Assembly: GCA_016987375.1 (NCBI GenBank)
Contig: PJRA01000005.1
Location: 2,873,952 to 2,937,951, forward strand
Length of the DNA stretch: 64,000 nt
Source: Brachionus koreanus
Lineage: Eukaryota > Rotifera > Eurotatoria > Ploima > Brachionidae
Direction: 5' to 3'
Shown here: positions 39,707 through 51,083 of the stretch, one piece after another
How positions within the stretch are numbered: position 1 is the first letter of the stretch
How the letters are laid out: each line of letters starts with the position of its first letter
The notes under the pieces: model-generated
The model's database searches: none
Seen by the model: the letters and a program-made list of their open reading frames with translations, nothing else
Told to the model about the DNA's origin: nothing
Made by a program: the position numbers and the translations under genes

Positions 39707-40600
39707 TTTGTATCCCTTTCTTCAATTAAATTTAATTCTCAATCTAAATTAGTACAATATTTTTTTATTCAATTTAGAATTCAGAAAATAAAAATTCAAT
39801 ATGTATGAAGATTTTATCAATAGAAAAACTTTTCTGAAAATTATTTGTTTGCCAAAATGATATTTTCTATATTCGAAATCAATTCTATTTTATATCAAAA
39901 TAGTAAGCGTAAAGCTAAATTATCAGTTATTGATATTTTATTTGTTTTTATTAGAAGGAGAATACTTGTTTTTATTTAACCTATCGATTCCAAATATCTA
40001 TAGTTATCATTTACTAGGCACACTTTCTTTTCAAATAATGAGCTTCAAGTCGAATTTCTTTGAGCTTTTCATCCTAAAAAGGATAAATTTTTATCAAAAT
40101 ATCATAAATTTTTCATTTATTATTGGATGTTTCACTATTCCACGCATTTTCGTATTATTATTGACTTTTCGTTTTCTCAATTTTCTAGAATTTTTTTATT
40201 TTGCCTGCTTTTTTTCTTGTTAAAAATATTGAATCTTATGTTTAATTTTTTTTTTAAAGCCTTTTATTTTTATTCTGTTATAGATTAATATTTATTTTTT
40301 GCTTTTCTAAGCAAAAGTAATTTTTACAATTTAATCCTTAATTTTGAAAACCATAATCTTTTTAATAAAAATTTCAATTCGACTCTGTATTATGTTTTTT
40401 CAAAATTAACTTATATTTTTTTTTTATTTTATTAGTTTTAGTATTTATAATTGAGTCATTGCGATGGATTTTGAATTCGGCCTTATCCGTACCAATATTC
40501 AGTTTCATATCGTTCATTACGATACATTGAGTATATAACGAAAATAATCTTTCATTTAATTACATAATAAAGGATTTATAATAAAAAATGGTCCAAAATT
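39707..40600. other. Intergenic, upstream of MHC-B
   Basis: Nothing is recognised. No clear TATA box precedes the MHC-B ATG. GAAG at about 20 nt before the ATG could be a splice acceptor of a non-coding first exon. The 97-codon frame at 39930-40223 (+) is Phe/Leu/Ile-rich low-complexity sequence typical of chance frames in A+T-rich DNA. Confidence 0.45.
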
Positions 40601-40634
40601 ATTATTACAAAAACAAATTTATTTTATTATTACA

Positions 40635-41240
40635 AAATCTTCATTGTGCTTTTGCTAGATTCACTACTTTGGTAGCAAACTTTATGTTCTTATCTAACAT
40701 ATATTTGTGTACCATATTGGCATAATGAGGTGATGCTAAGTGGGGCCAAAATGCAAAATTGCCATCCTGATAAAATTTTCTAATTATTGGTTCAAGTCGC
40801 TTCTAAATACACTCTCCAAGATAGACATTTGATTGACCGGTAAACTACTAAGTAAAAAATATGGTTCGCTTATTCCACATTGCTAAAAAGCATTAATTTT
40901 TCTTTAAATTTTTTAGATTGCTGGTTCTTTACACTTTCCGTAGTCTTGCTAACGTTACTGCTATGAAAAATATCATTCTCTAGCCGAGTGGTGTTACCAA
41001 GAGTAAAATATGATTCACCATCAGTTTTAAATTCACATTTGATTCATTTTGGCTTGACTGCCTTCTGGTTTGCATGTAAATAAGTTTTCATGTCTTTTTT
41101 ATATTTTGTTGATATTTTAATTTTTAAAATCTTATCCAAGACTAGCGAATCGCCTTGCAACTTCAGTATTTGGCAAATTTTGGAAGGTATTTAACTATCA
41201 TAGGTTGGAGTGGTCTTTTGAACCTCCTCTCTTTTGTTAC
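40635..41240 (-). pseudogene. Tc1/mariner-type DDE transposase relic
   Basis: Minus-strand reading gives CEFKTDGESYFTLGN and then HSSNVSKTTESVKNQQ at about 41035-40910. These match the 'DDExYFxLxN...YxS' region around the second catalytic Asp of Tc1/mariner-like transposases, with D-D-E altered to D-G-E. Further on, GNFAFWPHLASPHYANMVH and NIKFATKVVNLAKAQ at about 40765-40640 match the 'xFWPDLASxHYA' region, with the catalytic Asp changed to His. Several stops and at least one frameshift lie between. Inactive. Confidence 0.65.
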
Positions 41241-42503
41241 CTTCTTTATTTATTTTTTAATCAATTAATTTAATAATTTTTTATAATTTTTTTTTCGAAC
41301 ATTTCTTAAATCCAAAATATTATAAAATTATGGAATTTTATTTCAAAAAAATTTTATTTTCATTGAAAAGTAATAAAACGAGTGAAATAAAATGGCTCGT
41401 TAAATCCTTCTGGCCTTTAAATGTTAAATTAAGCAGTTAAAGAGATTAATTAGAAGTGGTTAAGAATTGGAACCGATTGTCGGCTGAAATAATTTCAGTA
41501 GATACCAACAAAGGCTATAAAGAAAATTGGTGAGTTAAGCTACCATAGTGAGACCCTTGTTTCTTACTAAACAGAAAAATCTGTTAAAGCCTATTTTTAT
41601 TAATTTACCCAATATTAGAAGATATGTAAAAATTAATCATAAAGATATGAAAAAATTGTCATAATTGTCTAATCTTTTGGATCATCTTAATTTCAAAATT
41701 TTTGAACCCACTTTTAATTTCTGATTTTTATAGAATGTTTTACGATTCTAGATATTTAAAAGTTAGTGTAATAGCTTTTTGTTCAGTGTCAGTATCAAAT
41801 TGTGGAGAAATAAAAATAAACAAACTTTTTTTTTTTGCACTCAATTTTTCATCAAATTCAATAAATAAAAGGTCTCAGATAAATATTATAATTAGTTTAT
41901 AAATTTTTTCAACATACTGTATTCAAAACAAGTTTTATTTTATTAAAACTTAAACAAAATTCACAAAGTTAGTTAGTAAGATAGTTTACTTTTAGAGAAT
42001 AAGAATTTTTAATGATTCGAATTTTACTGCTAAATTTCTTTTTCTACTTAATTTCTTTGATTAAAGCCGAATGGTTTGTGCATTAGCCATTCAAGCAGAT
42101 GATGGATATTTCAAAACCCGCTTAGAGTGAATCTTCAAAATATCTCTGCAGTAAAGCGTTCATGCTTAACATCTCTCATCAAAATATAGAGGACCAGTTT
42201 CAACTGGATAATAATTTCGGTGTAGATGATAAGCTCGATTTAATTACCTTGTATCAGATCGTAGCCATTGCTAAAAAAGGTTCTGGAAAAGGAGATGAGC
42301 GTCTCTATGGCCCCATATTTATAAATTAAATATGTTAAAATGTATATCTTTTGTTGGCCCGGCTTTAGGTAAATTTGGCTGGTTCACTTGTGAATAATTC
42401 ACATTTTATTCCATCAATTAAATAGCCTCAGAAGATGAATCGGCCCTTGTTAAATCTGGTCAAATAAATAGGTGTCATCATTGAGATAAGCTGTTTTTAT
42501 ATT

Positions 42504-42722
42504 CTATGCTGAAAAATAGTGATCCAAAAATGATTTTTCTAAGAAAACTTCTTTTCCTGTAAAAAATATTTTCATGGTATTTTCTTTATTATCTGAATAA
42601 TATCCAGCTTTTATAGGCATCTCATCTCTACCAAAACAAAAGTTTTTTTCATCGTCCATAATAAAAATGATCTGTTGCTTATAGATATATGGTTTACCAG
42701 TTTTTGGTTTTTGGTCGACCAA
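42504..42722 (-). pseudogene. Possible DDE transposase fragment
   Basis: A 72-codon frame reads IMDDEKNFCFGRDEMPIKAG and then YYSDNKENTMKIFF. IMDDE followed at the right distance by YYS is the pattern of the second-Asp region in the same transposase group as 40635-41240. The remainder (SFLDHYFSA) is not recognised and the frame stops. It starts inside the palindrome cluster 42711-42763, which may be the end of the same element. Tentative. Confidence 0.35.
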
Positions 42723-42763
42723 ATTTGGTTAACCAATATTTGATTCCTAATTTGGTCACCAAA
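42711..42763. repeat. Cluster of TTGGT/ACCAA palindromes
   Basis: TTGGTCGACCAA (42711-42722) and TTGGTTAACCAA (42725-42736) are perfect 12-bp palindromes. TTTGGTCACCAAA (42751-42763) is a near-palindrome of the same core. Repeated palindromic motifs in about 50 bp are common at transposon termini as transposase-binding subterminal repeats. Confidence 0.5.
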
Positions 42764-43214
42764 AAAAAATATTATAATTAAATAATATTTAAAATTAGCT
42801 CAAAATAAAAAACAATCTGAATATGAATTTTTCTGTTATATTAATGCTTTAAAATGAAAGTGAGAGTCTATTTACTTTTTGAAAAATGATTTCTGAATGC
42901 AAAATTATGCAAAATAGTTGGATATGATTTACCATGTTATGCTACCCATGAAAATATTTCTTTGCATTAAACTTTTAATCTAAAAACTTCGTAAAAAATT
43001 GTATAAAAAATTATATTTGAGCATGATCATTAAATTTTGATCATAAACTTCAATATGCCGAAATTTCTTAGTTTCTTAATGCTGAAAATTTCATTATCAA
43101 AAATAATAGAAATGCATTCCGTCAAAAAGTTTGGTTTTTAATGTTAAAAAAATGTTTTTAAGTGAATAAAGTTTCAATGCTAAAACAAAATTAATATTAA
43201 ACTAAATATATGAT

Positions 43215-43573
43215 GATACTCAGTTGAATACAACTCCAGTCTCAACAAAAACCAACAAAACTCGAATAAAGAATAAGCTTATACTGAGTTTTAAGAATGC
43301 AAGAAATATGACCAAGGTTTCAGATAGTTCTTTTTTAGCTGAATTAGATAATTATACTATTTTTACGAATAGTAATAATTACAGTCACTCAAATATTGGT
43401 GATGGTGGCTTGTGCAATCTTTTTGATTCTTATAAACAAAAAAAGAATCCTTTTCCTCTTCTAAGCCAAATTGTAAAGAAAACTGTTTTCTATTGCTGGG
43501 CTTATTAAGAATGATTTGGAAATCGCCTAAATTCTTCGAATTTGGGAAAACTAACTTTTGTGAAAAACAATTC
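43215..43573 (+). pseudogene. hAT transposase C-terminal relic
   Basis: The forward frame 43224-43508 ends in LFDSYKQKKNPFPLLSQIVK, which fits the 'DPLxFWKxNKxxFPxLSxIAKK' start of the hAT dimerisation domain. After a frameshift, NRLNSSNLGKLTFVKNNSN (about 43519-43573) fits its end ('RNRLxPExVxxLxFLKxN'). The middle of the domain, usually IPASSxPSERxFS, is missing, apparently deleted. Confidence 0.5.
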
Positions 43574-44231
43574 GAATTAACGTTTAAAATAATTTATTTA
43601 ATAATAAAAATTTAAATCACATTTTTATTCAAAATATTTTTCAAAGATCATAAATTCTTTTGGGTTTTTACTTGTCTCGAAATAAACTTTTTAAAAAAAA
43701 AATTTTCGGTTTATTTTCGTCAAAAATTGTCGACAGTAGTACCGAATAAAAAATTTACTTCAGAAACTTTGGACCATTTATTATTTTTAAAGAAAAAAGA
43801 TATTTTAATTTTAAATATATGTCAACCATTATGTTTTTTTTTTTGAAAGATTTCTTATTAATAATAAAATTAAAATTATGAAATTTTCAATTTCTTTTTG
43901 CATTTTTAGTTTTTGAAATTTTACAAATTTAAATTTTTATTGAAATGCCTTTTTTCTTTATATTATCGGTTAAATGCTAATGTTTTAAATTTTATTCATT
44001 AATTCTTAATAAATGAAATTACGTAATAATTATGACGTATCTTGGCATTTCAACAATTTTTTTTAATAGATTTTAAGGAAAGTTTTTGCTTGATTAGCTC
44101 GTTCAATTCTGTAAGGAAAATATAAAATATTATGACAAAATTGTCAAAAAATAAAGAGAAAGATGTAGGAAAATTTTTATTTTATTTAAAAATTTGCTAA
44201 ATTTAATCCGAATTTGAGAGAGAATAAAAAT

Positions 44232-44241
44232 TTTATTTATT
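44232..44241 (-). promoter_or_regulatory. Poly(A) signals of MHC-C
   Basis: Two overlapping minus-strand AATAAA hexamers (44232-44237, 44236-44241) about 75 nt after the MHC-C stop codon (44316-44318). Confidence 0.45.
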
Positions 44242-44315
44242 TTTACTACATAAAAATAAGTAAACTATTTCTAAAGAAAATAAAAATAAATCAGAAATCT
44301 GAATCGCTGATAAGT

Positions 44316-47300
44316 TTAATTTCTTCTGATTGAAGTGGCTCTAAAAGGAGCAGTGCTGGTAGCTCTGAATGGCGCAGCGCTAGCGGCTCTAATAGGTTGC
44401 TGTTCTCTCTAGAAATTTGAAAATAATAAATTTTATACAAACATTTAGATATTTTACCTGAGGAGAACTAACTCGTGCAACAGAAACTGTACTTCTATTT
44501 TTAGCTCTTTGTTTATTTAGTTGATTTTCTGCTTGATCAGCTCGTTCAGAAGCATCATCCAATTCTAATTGAACTTTACGGAACTTAGCTAGATTGACAG
44601 CAGCTATTTCTTCAGCTTCTTCAACTTGTCTCTTGTATACTTTCAATTTATTTTGTAATTTTTCAACTAAATCCTGTAATCTAGCTTGATTTTTTCTGTC
44701 TTCTTCAGCTTGGAAGGCTAATTCTTTTAGTCTTCTATCATTCTTTCTAACTTCTTTCAAAGTTTCTTGATGATGTCTTTGTTCAATGTCCAACTCGGAT
44801 TCCAATTCATGAATCTTATAAATAAATATTAAAATCTATTTCTAATTAGAAATTTATTAATACTCTTTGTTCAAGTTTTTGAATTATTCTTTTGCCTCCT
44901 TTAAGAGCATTGGCTTCTGCTTCATCTAATCTAACTTGTAAATCTTTGACTTGTTGTTCAAGTGATTTTCTTAGTTTTTCAACATTCAAAGCATGCTCCT
45001 AAAAAATTTAATAATAAAATTAATTGAGGGAAATTTATTAAAGTAAAACTTGTTCTTGTCTCAATTCTTCGGCAAGTCTTGCTGCATCTGCAGAAGCTTT
45101 CTTGACCCTCTCTTCTGAATTTTTCAATTCAGAAATAGCCTCATCGAGATCTGCCTGAATAGCAACAATATCACTTTCTAATTTTCGTTTAAGTGCGCCT
45201 AGATTGGCATTAGCTGAAGACAGTTCGCTGATGCGATCAGCAGCTTCGTGCAAATCATTTTCTGCAGCTTTACGAGCCCTTTCTGCTTGCTCAAGAGCTG
45301 CTCTGATTTCTTCTAGTTCTGAAGCTAAAAGATTAGCACGTCTTTCAGCTTGGGCAGCTGCTTCTCTTGCTTCATCTCTTTGTCTTTGTTCATCTTCTAT
45401 TTGAGCAGTTAGCTCTTCTATCGTTGCTTGTAATTTTTTGACAAGTTTCTGCAAATCAGCATTGGCTCTATTCGAATGATCCAAAGAAATCTCAAGTTCA
45501 TTGATGTCCGATTCAAGTTTCTTTTTTTGTCTAATAGCTTCGGCCTTGCCTTTTGTTTCGGCTTCCAAACTAGCTTGCATTGATTCCAAAGCACGTTGAT
45601 GATTGCGTCTTGTGTTTTCGAATTCTTCTTCTTTTTCATGTAAACGTCTATCTATTTCTTGTCTAACTTGACTCAATTCTAATTGAGCTCTTAATACTTT
45701 GGCCTCTTCTTGTTCCAAAGCACCTTCGGCTTCTTCCAAAGCAGCTTGCAATTCATCTTTTTCAATTTCAAGTCTTTTTCTTGATTTTTCCAATTCATGA
45801 ATAGATTTTCCACCTTCGCCTAATTGATCCATCAAATCTTTTATTTCATCGGCCAAGTTCTTGTTCTCACGTCTCAATGCTTCAATTGATTCATGACTTT
45901 CTTCATATTGAGTTTTCAATTTGAACAACTCAGTTGAATATTGACGAGCTTCTTTTTGCGATGCTTCCAATTCCAAAGTAATGTCTTCGCATTTTTGTTT
46001 CCATTCACCAATCAATTTATCAAATTGTTTTTGTTTCTTTTCCATGGCAGCAGCATTTGAATTAGCTCTTTCGACATCGACCATTAAATCTTCAACTTCA
46101 GCCTGGAGTCTTTGTTTAGTCTTTTCAAGACTGTTACATTTAGCCAAAGCTTCTTCAACTTGTTCTTCAGCCTCGGCCAATTTGGCAGCAAGTTTTCTCT
46201 TGGCCTCTTCAAGTTCTTCAGCTCTGGCCAAGCCTTCTATTTCGTACTTAGATCTCCATGAGATCATTTCGCTGTTTACTTTTGCCAATTGTTTTTGAAG
46301 ATCATTTCTGGCTTCATGTTCTTCTTCTATTTGTTCCCGAGCCTGATCCAAATCGGCAGTCACATTTCTTAGCTGCTGAGCCAAACCATTTTTCGCTCTA
46401 GACTCTTCCTCAGCGTTTCTTCTCGCCTCTTCAATTTGAGATTGGAGTTGCTGTCTTGTTTTGTTAAATCCGCTAATTTGACTTTCATAATCCTCCACTT
46501 GAGAAGACAAACTGCTATTTTCAGACTGAAGTTTATTATTGAACGAATTTAATTCTTGAATTGATTTGCTAGAATCGTCTAGTTTTATGTTTAATTCTTG
46601 CAACTGCTGTTCTAATTGTTTCGCTAATTTTTCTACATTGGCCTAAAAAAATTTTGTCTAAATAATATCTTCAAAAATTTAATTTAATTTTACTCTAGCT
46701 TTGTTTGCATGATCAGTCTGTAATCTTGCTTCGTCAACTTCAGATTTAATAAGCTGTTTTTCTTTTTCCAATTTATTACGTGATTTTTGCAATTGATCAA
46801 TTTGTTCGCCCATTTCATTAACAGCATCTTGATGTTTCTTTCTTAGCTGTGCAGTTGTAGCTTCGTGTTGCAAGTTTGCTTCTTCCAAATCACGTCTCAA
46901 TTTGGCCAATTCTCCCTCACGTTTTTTATTCAACTCAAGTTGGGCAGTAGTAGCTCCTCCAGCTTCTTCTAATCTCTCATTTAATTCATCCAATTCACGA
47001 GACAAATCAGCTCTTTGTTTTTCAGCCTTGCTCTTTGCTTGTCTCTCAGCTTCAGTCTCTTCTTGTGATTCGTCTAAACGCTGTTGAAGTTCTTTAATTT
47101 TTTTGTGCAAATTAGCTATTTGACCATGTTCATCCTCTACTTTTGAACTAAGGCTATTAATTTCTGAATCTTTACGCTTCAAATTTTCTTCCAAATCTTT
47201 CTTGAGTCTTTCAACTTCTTCAATTTGAGCTTGCGAGTTTTTCAAATCAGTTTCTAATTTTCTCTTAGCTTTGTCCAAATCTGCACGACCTTTCTTTTCT

Positions 47301-50300
47301 CTTTCCAAATTGTCTTCAGCTTCATCCAATGTTTGCTCAAGTTTTGTTTTAACTTTACTCAAATGATTTACTTTATCTTCTTCTTGTTGCAATTGTTCAA
47401 CTGTTTTAGCATTTGTTTCCTCCAAGCGCTTCTTTTCACGAGTTAATTTGGCAATTGACTCATCTTGATGTGCCATTTCATCTTGGAGTTTATGAATTTG
47501 ATTTTCTTTACTCTTATTTTCAGAATCAGCTTTATTCAACTTTAAACTGATATCATCAATGTCTTTTTTTAAGTCACTGATTTCGTGTTCAAGTTTTTTC
47601 TTCTTAGCATTCAATTCTCCAGCCATTTCTTCTTCTTCTCCCAATTTATCTTCTAAATCTTTTACTTGGCCCTCAAGATCAGCTTTTTGAAGAACAAGCT
47701 TTTGAATTTTTTCTTCTGCGATTCCAAAACTATCCCTTTCAGATTGTAATTGAGTGAATAATTCATTTTTGTCTTTCAGAAGTTTCAAATTGTTATCTTC
47801 GAATTCTTTCCTTAATTTTTCTTCTTTTTCAAAAGCTTCCTTCAGCTTGATTAACTCTTCTTCTTTAGCTTTGAGTTCATCTTCTTGTCTAGCAACAGAA
47901 AGCAATGGTTTGACTTTGGTGTACAATTTCCACCATGGCCAATTTCTCAAAGACAAATAGGCTTTTATGTTTCGTTGCAACACACTCAAAGCCAAACGCT
48001 GATCCAACATTTTTTTATACTCTTTCTTCATTAAGTACAATCTGATATTAGATTGTAACATACCGATTATCTTTGACAATGCAGCATCTCTCAACTCTTC
48101 AAGCTGACCTAAAACGCCTGCTTTGAAAAACACTTTGGTATGACCAAGTCTATATAAGTCTTCACTTAAAGAGATATCCTTCAAAATTGCACCAGTTGCT
48201 TTAGTTGCATCAACAAATCCTTTAGGTACAGCGTTTGGTGCCAAAATGCTATATCTTTGTTTAAATTCAGCATAAATCATTCTGTTTGGAAAACCTTTTC
48301 GGCAAATACGAATGCCTTCCAATACACCATTACAATGAAGTTGATGCATAACCAAATGAGGATCCAATACTCCACCAGTTTTAATTTCATTTGGAATAAT
48401 ACAACGAACAAAATGAGGATGAGTTTGTTTCAAAGTATTCATCAATTTGTTCAATTGTTCTCTGTGACCAGATGAAATAGATTGCATGCTACCACCTTTT
48501 TTGGCTTTTCCTTTTTCTTCTTCTTGGCCCATGTCTTGATATAATTTAGCTAAAACACCATTTGTTTTGCTTGTTTTGAACAAAGTAGCAACAGTTGTGT
48601 TAATAGGATCTTTATTCTTCTCAAGCCAACCACTTACATTATAAGATACAGTACCGGCATAGTGATGCAAGTCAAAATGAGCCTCAGCTTTTCCTTTAGA
48701 TGGTTTTGGTTTACCAAAGTTAGGATGTTTTCCCAAATGTTGATTATAAAGTTTTTCTTGAAAAGTTTTATCACTAGCCTTTGGTACAATACATTCCTCT
48801 TCAAGAATTGAAAAAATACCCATAGGTTTTTCAATCAAATCAATGCAAGCTTGTAAATCCAAACCAAAATTAATCATTTCCCATTGAATGCCCTCTTTTC
48901 TATACTCTTCTTGTTCCAACACAAACATGTGATGATTGAAAAATTGTTGTAATCTTTCATTTGTGTAGTTGATACAGATTTGCTCAAATCCATTGAAATC
49001 AAAGATTTCAAAACCAGCAATATCCAATACACCAATAAAGTATTGTCTTTTTGCTTTGACATCCAAAGTAGTATTTACTCTATCAACAAGCCATTGAAAA
49101 AGACGTGAATAGATGGATTTAGATAAAGCACCAATTGAATTGCAAACTTGATCTTTGTTTTGACCTTTGTTTACATATTCATTTCCTACTTTGATTCTTG
49201 GTTTCAATAAACCCTTAATCAAATCAGCTGATTCAACACCCAACAAATGAGCGACCTTTTCACACTCTTCAGTACCATCTGTTTCAGCTTGTTCTTCTCT
49301 TGGTCTTTGCTTCCATTTTGAATTACCCCAGTGCATAATAGCACCAGTACATCTAAATAGATCAGATTTTTCTTGTTTGCTAAAATTCAAAATATCAAAG
49401 GCTTCATCAGTTAGTCTCATTTCTTCAGCATCATCAACATTGTCAATAGTGACCATACCTTGCGAGATAAAGTGATACAACTTTGGATTAGGTTCAACCA
49501 ACAATTCCTCTTTAAAACAAAATATTTTTGGTTAAAATAGTTCTAATTTAATCTAATTTAATTTACTGTGATAATCAGGAAAAGCATCAGACAGCAATTG
49601 ATAGAAAATGTGATAATTTCTCTCAGCTGGCTGTTGAAAAGTAACTCTTGACTTCTCAAGCAAATAAGATTCAATATCGGCACCAGCAATTTTTCCAGTT
49701 GGACCAAAGTGAATACGAATAAATTTACCCTTAAATGTTATTTATCTTTTACATTATGTCTTGTTCTTATTATTAAATAATAATGCACATGCATTTTTGC
49801 TTCTGTAAAAAAATTCATGCTTTCAATTCATAATCAACAGGTTCACTACTTACAAATCTAGAGGAATTATTATTTCGGGTTGTCTTAGCATTACCAAAAG
49901 CTTCTAAAACCGGGTTAGACTGAACAATTTGATCTTCCAAATTGGCTTGCTTTGTCTGATCACACACAAAAAAGGGTTATTAATTAGATTTTATTAGACA
50001 TTTTAGGAATGTTGAGGAATGGGATTTTTCAGGCCATAGAGGGTAATTTTTCAAGCTCACTAATTTTAATTGATTATCTTTTAAACTTACAAATCGTGAA
50101 GAATTATTATTTCTGGTTGTCTTAGCATTACCGTATGCCTCTAATACTGGATTAGCAGACACTATCTGGTCCTCTAAGTTAGCCTCTTTTTTCTGTAAAT
50201 TTTCAAATTTTATTTTACAATATTTGATTTAAAGTTATTTTATATTTTATAAGTTTTTTTTTTTAAATTTAAAATTCTTACGCCATCTTCACGTTTGGGT

Positions 50301-51024
50301 GCACCACTTGCAGCAACAAAAGCAAAATACTGAATAACTTTTTTGGTATTTTCAGTCTTACCAGCTCCCGATTCTCCACTTTTTATCAAAAATACTTTAA
50401 AAAAAAATCAAATTTTATCTATTTTAGGACTCACGTAATCAACATTGACTGGTTTTCTCTGTCTCTCAACATGTTTGCATAAGCATTATCAGCAATTGAA
50501 TACAAATGTGGTGGTACTTCTGTTCGCTTCTTGCCTCTGTATAAATCTACCATTTTCATGGTATAGATTGGAAGTCTTTTGTATGGATTAATAGCCACAC
50601 AAAATAGACCAGAATAAGTCTAATTTTTAATAAATAATGTTATTTAAGAAAACAAAATTAATATCTTGTAATTTACATAAATAAACCAAGCTTTGTATCT
50701 TTCACGTAAATTGTGCAATACAGAAGCATCATTTAGATAGGTCAAGTCAGCCATATCGTTACACTTGTCAAACTTGGGTGGATTCATCTGCTGAATGTCA
50801 TCTTTTTTGACAGTTACTTGTTCACCTTTGCCTGTTTTAACAGTAACTTCTTCACCTTTGGTACTTTGGATCTCAGCAGCAATAAAACCCTCTGTTTTGT
50901 CCGGTATCCAACAATTCTTTTTACCATCAAAAGGCTGCGCTTGCATTTTGATTCTATCCGCTTGAGGTACCAATAGATACTTAAGAGATTCAACAACCTC
51001 TGGATCATTCATATCAGCATACAT
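44316..51024 (-). CDS. Muscle myosin II heavy chain, copy C (with alternative exon 4)
   Basis: 1962 aa from ten exons when one version of exon 4 is used (5' to 3'): 51024-50677, 50619-50435, 50378-50282, exon 4 (50192-50091 or 49955-49854), 49729-49567, 49509-46694, 46642-45050, 44998-44864, 44814-44458, 44408-44316. Motor motifs are intact. Loop 1 begins SGAPKREDG. The intron between exons 6 and 7 falls after about codon 1237, 26 codons later than in A. The S2 region is the most diverged of the three (for example [20 protein letters not shown]). The C-terminal tailpiece is the longest (30 codons) and has a tandem [16 protein letters not shown] repeat. It is the first gene of the array in transcription order. 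Confidence 0.95.
49788..49820 (-). promoter_or_regulatory. GCATG motifs downstream of alternative exon
   Basis: On the minus strand the intron after the downstream exon 4 (49853-49730) has TGCATG at 49793-49788 and GCATG at 49820-49816, 61 and 34 nt past the donor. UGCAUG is the established binding site of Rbfox splicing factors, which promote inclusion of an upstream exon, often in muscle. Finding two by chance in 124 nt is possible, so the role is inferred. Confidence 0.35.
49854..49955 (-). other. MHC-C alternative exon 4, downstream version
   Basis: A 102-nt exon, phase 0 at both ends, with acceptor GATCAG and donor GTAAGT. It encodes [20 protein letters not shown] and then [14 protein letters not shown], i.e. 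the end of loop 1 to switch I. Relative to the upstream version it changes KKEA to TKQA, SAN to QSN and Y to F. [13 protein letters not shown] is closer to the common metazoan muscle sequence. Copies A and B have no counterpart: their intron at this place is 49 bp. Confidence 0.85.
50091..50192 (-). other. MHC-C alternative exon 4, upstream version
   Basis: A 102-nt exon, phase 0 at both ends, with acceptor TTTACAG and donor GTAAGT. It encodes [20 protein letters not shown] and then [14 protein letters not shown], matching the single exon 4 of copy B at protein level and A apart from its first residues (KKVA). The intron between the two versions is 135 bp. Using both would keep frame but duplicate 34 residues inside the motor core, so mutually exclusive use is expected. 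Confidence 0.85.
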
Positions 51025-51076
51025 TTTGCTTAATAGTTTAAAATAGTTCTCTCTCTTCTAAATAAAATCAAGTGAA

Positions 51077-51083
51077 ATTTATA
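51077..51083 (-). promoter_or_regulatory. Possible TATA box of MHC-C
   Basis: Minus-strand TATAAAT 53-59 nt upstream of the ATG. Between them lies TTTTATTTAG, which looks like a splice acceptor 35 nt before the ATG, so the true promoter may be further upstream with a non-coding first exon. Confidence 0.3.
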
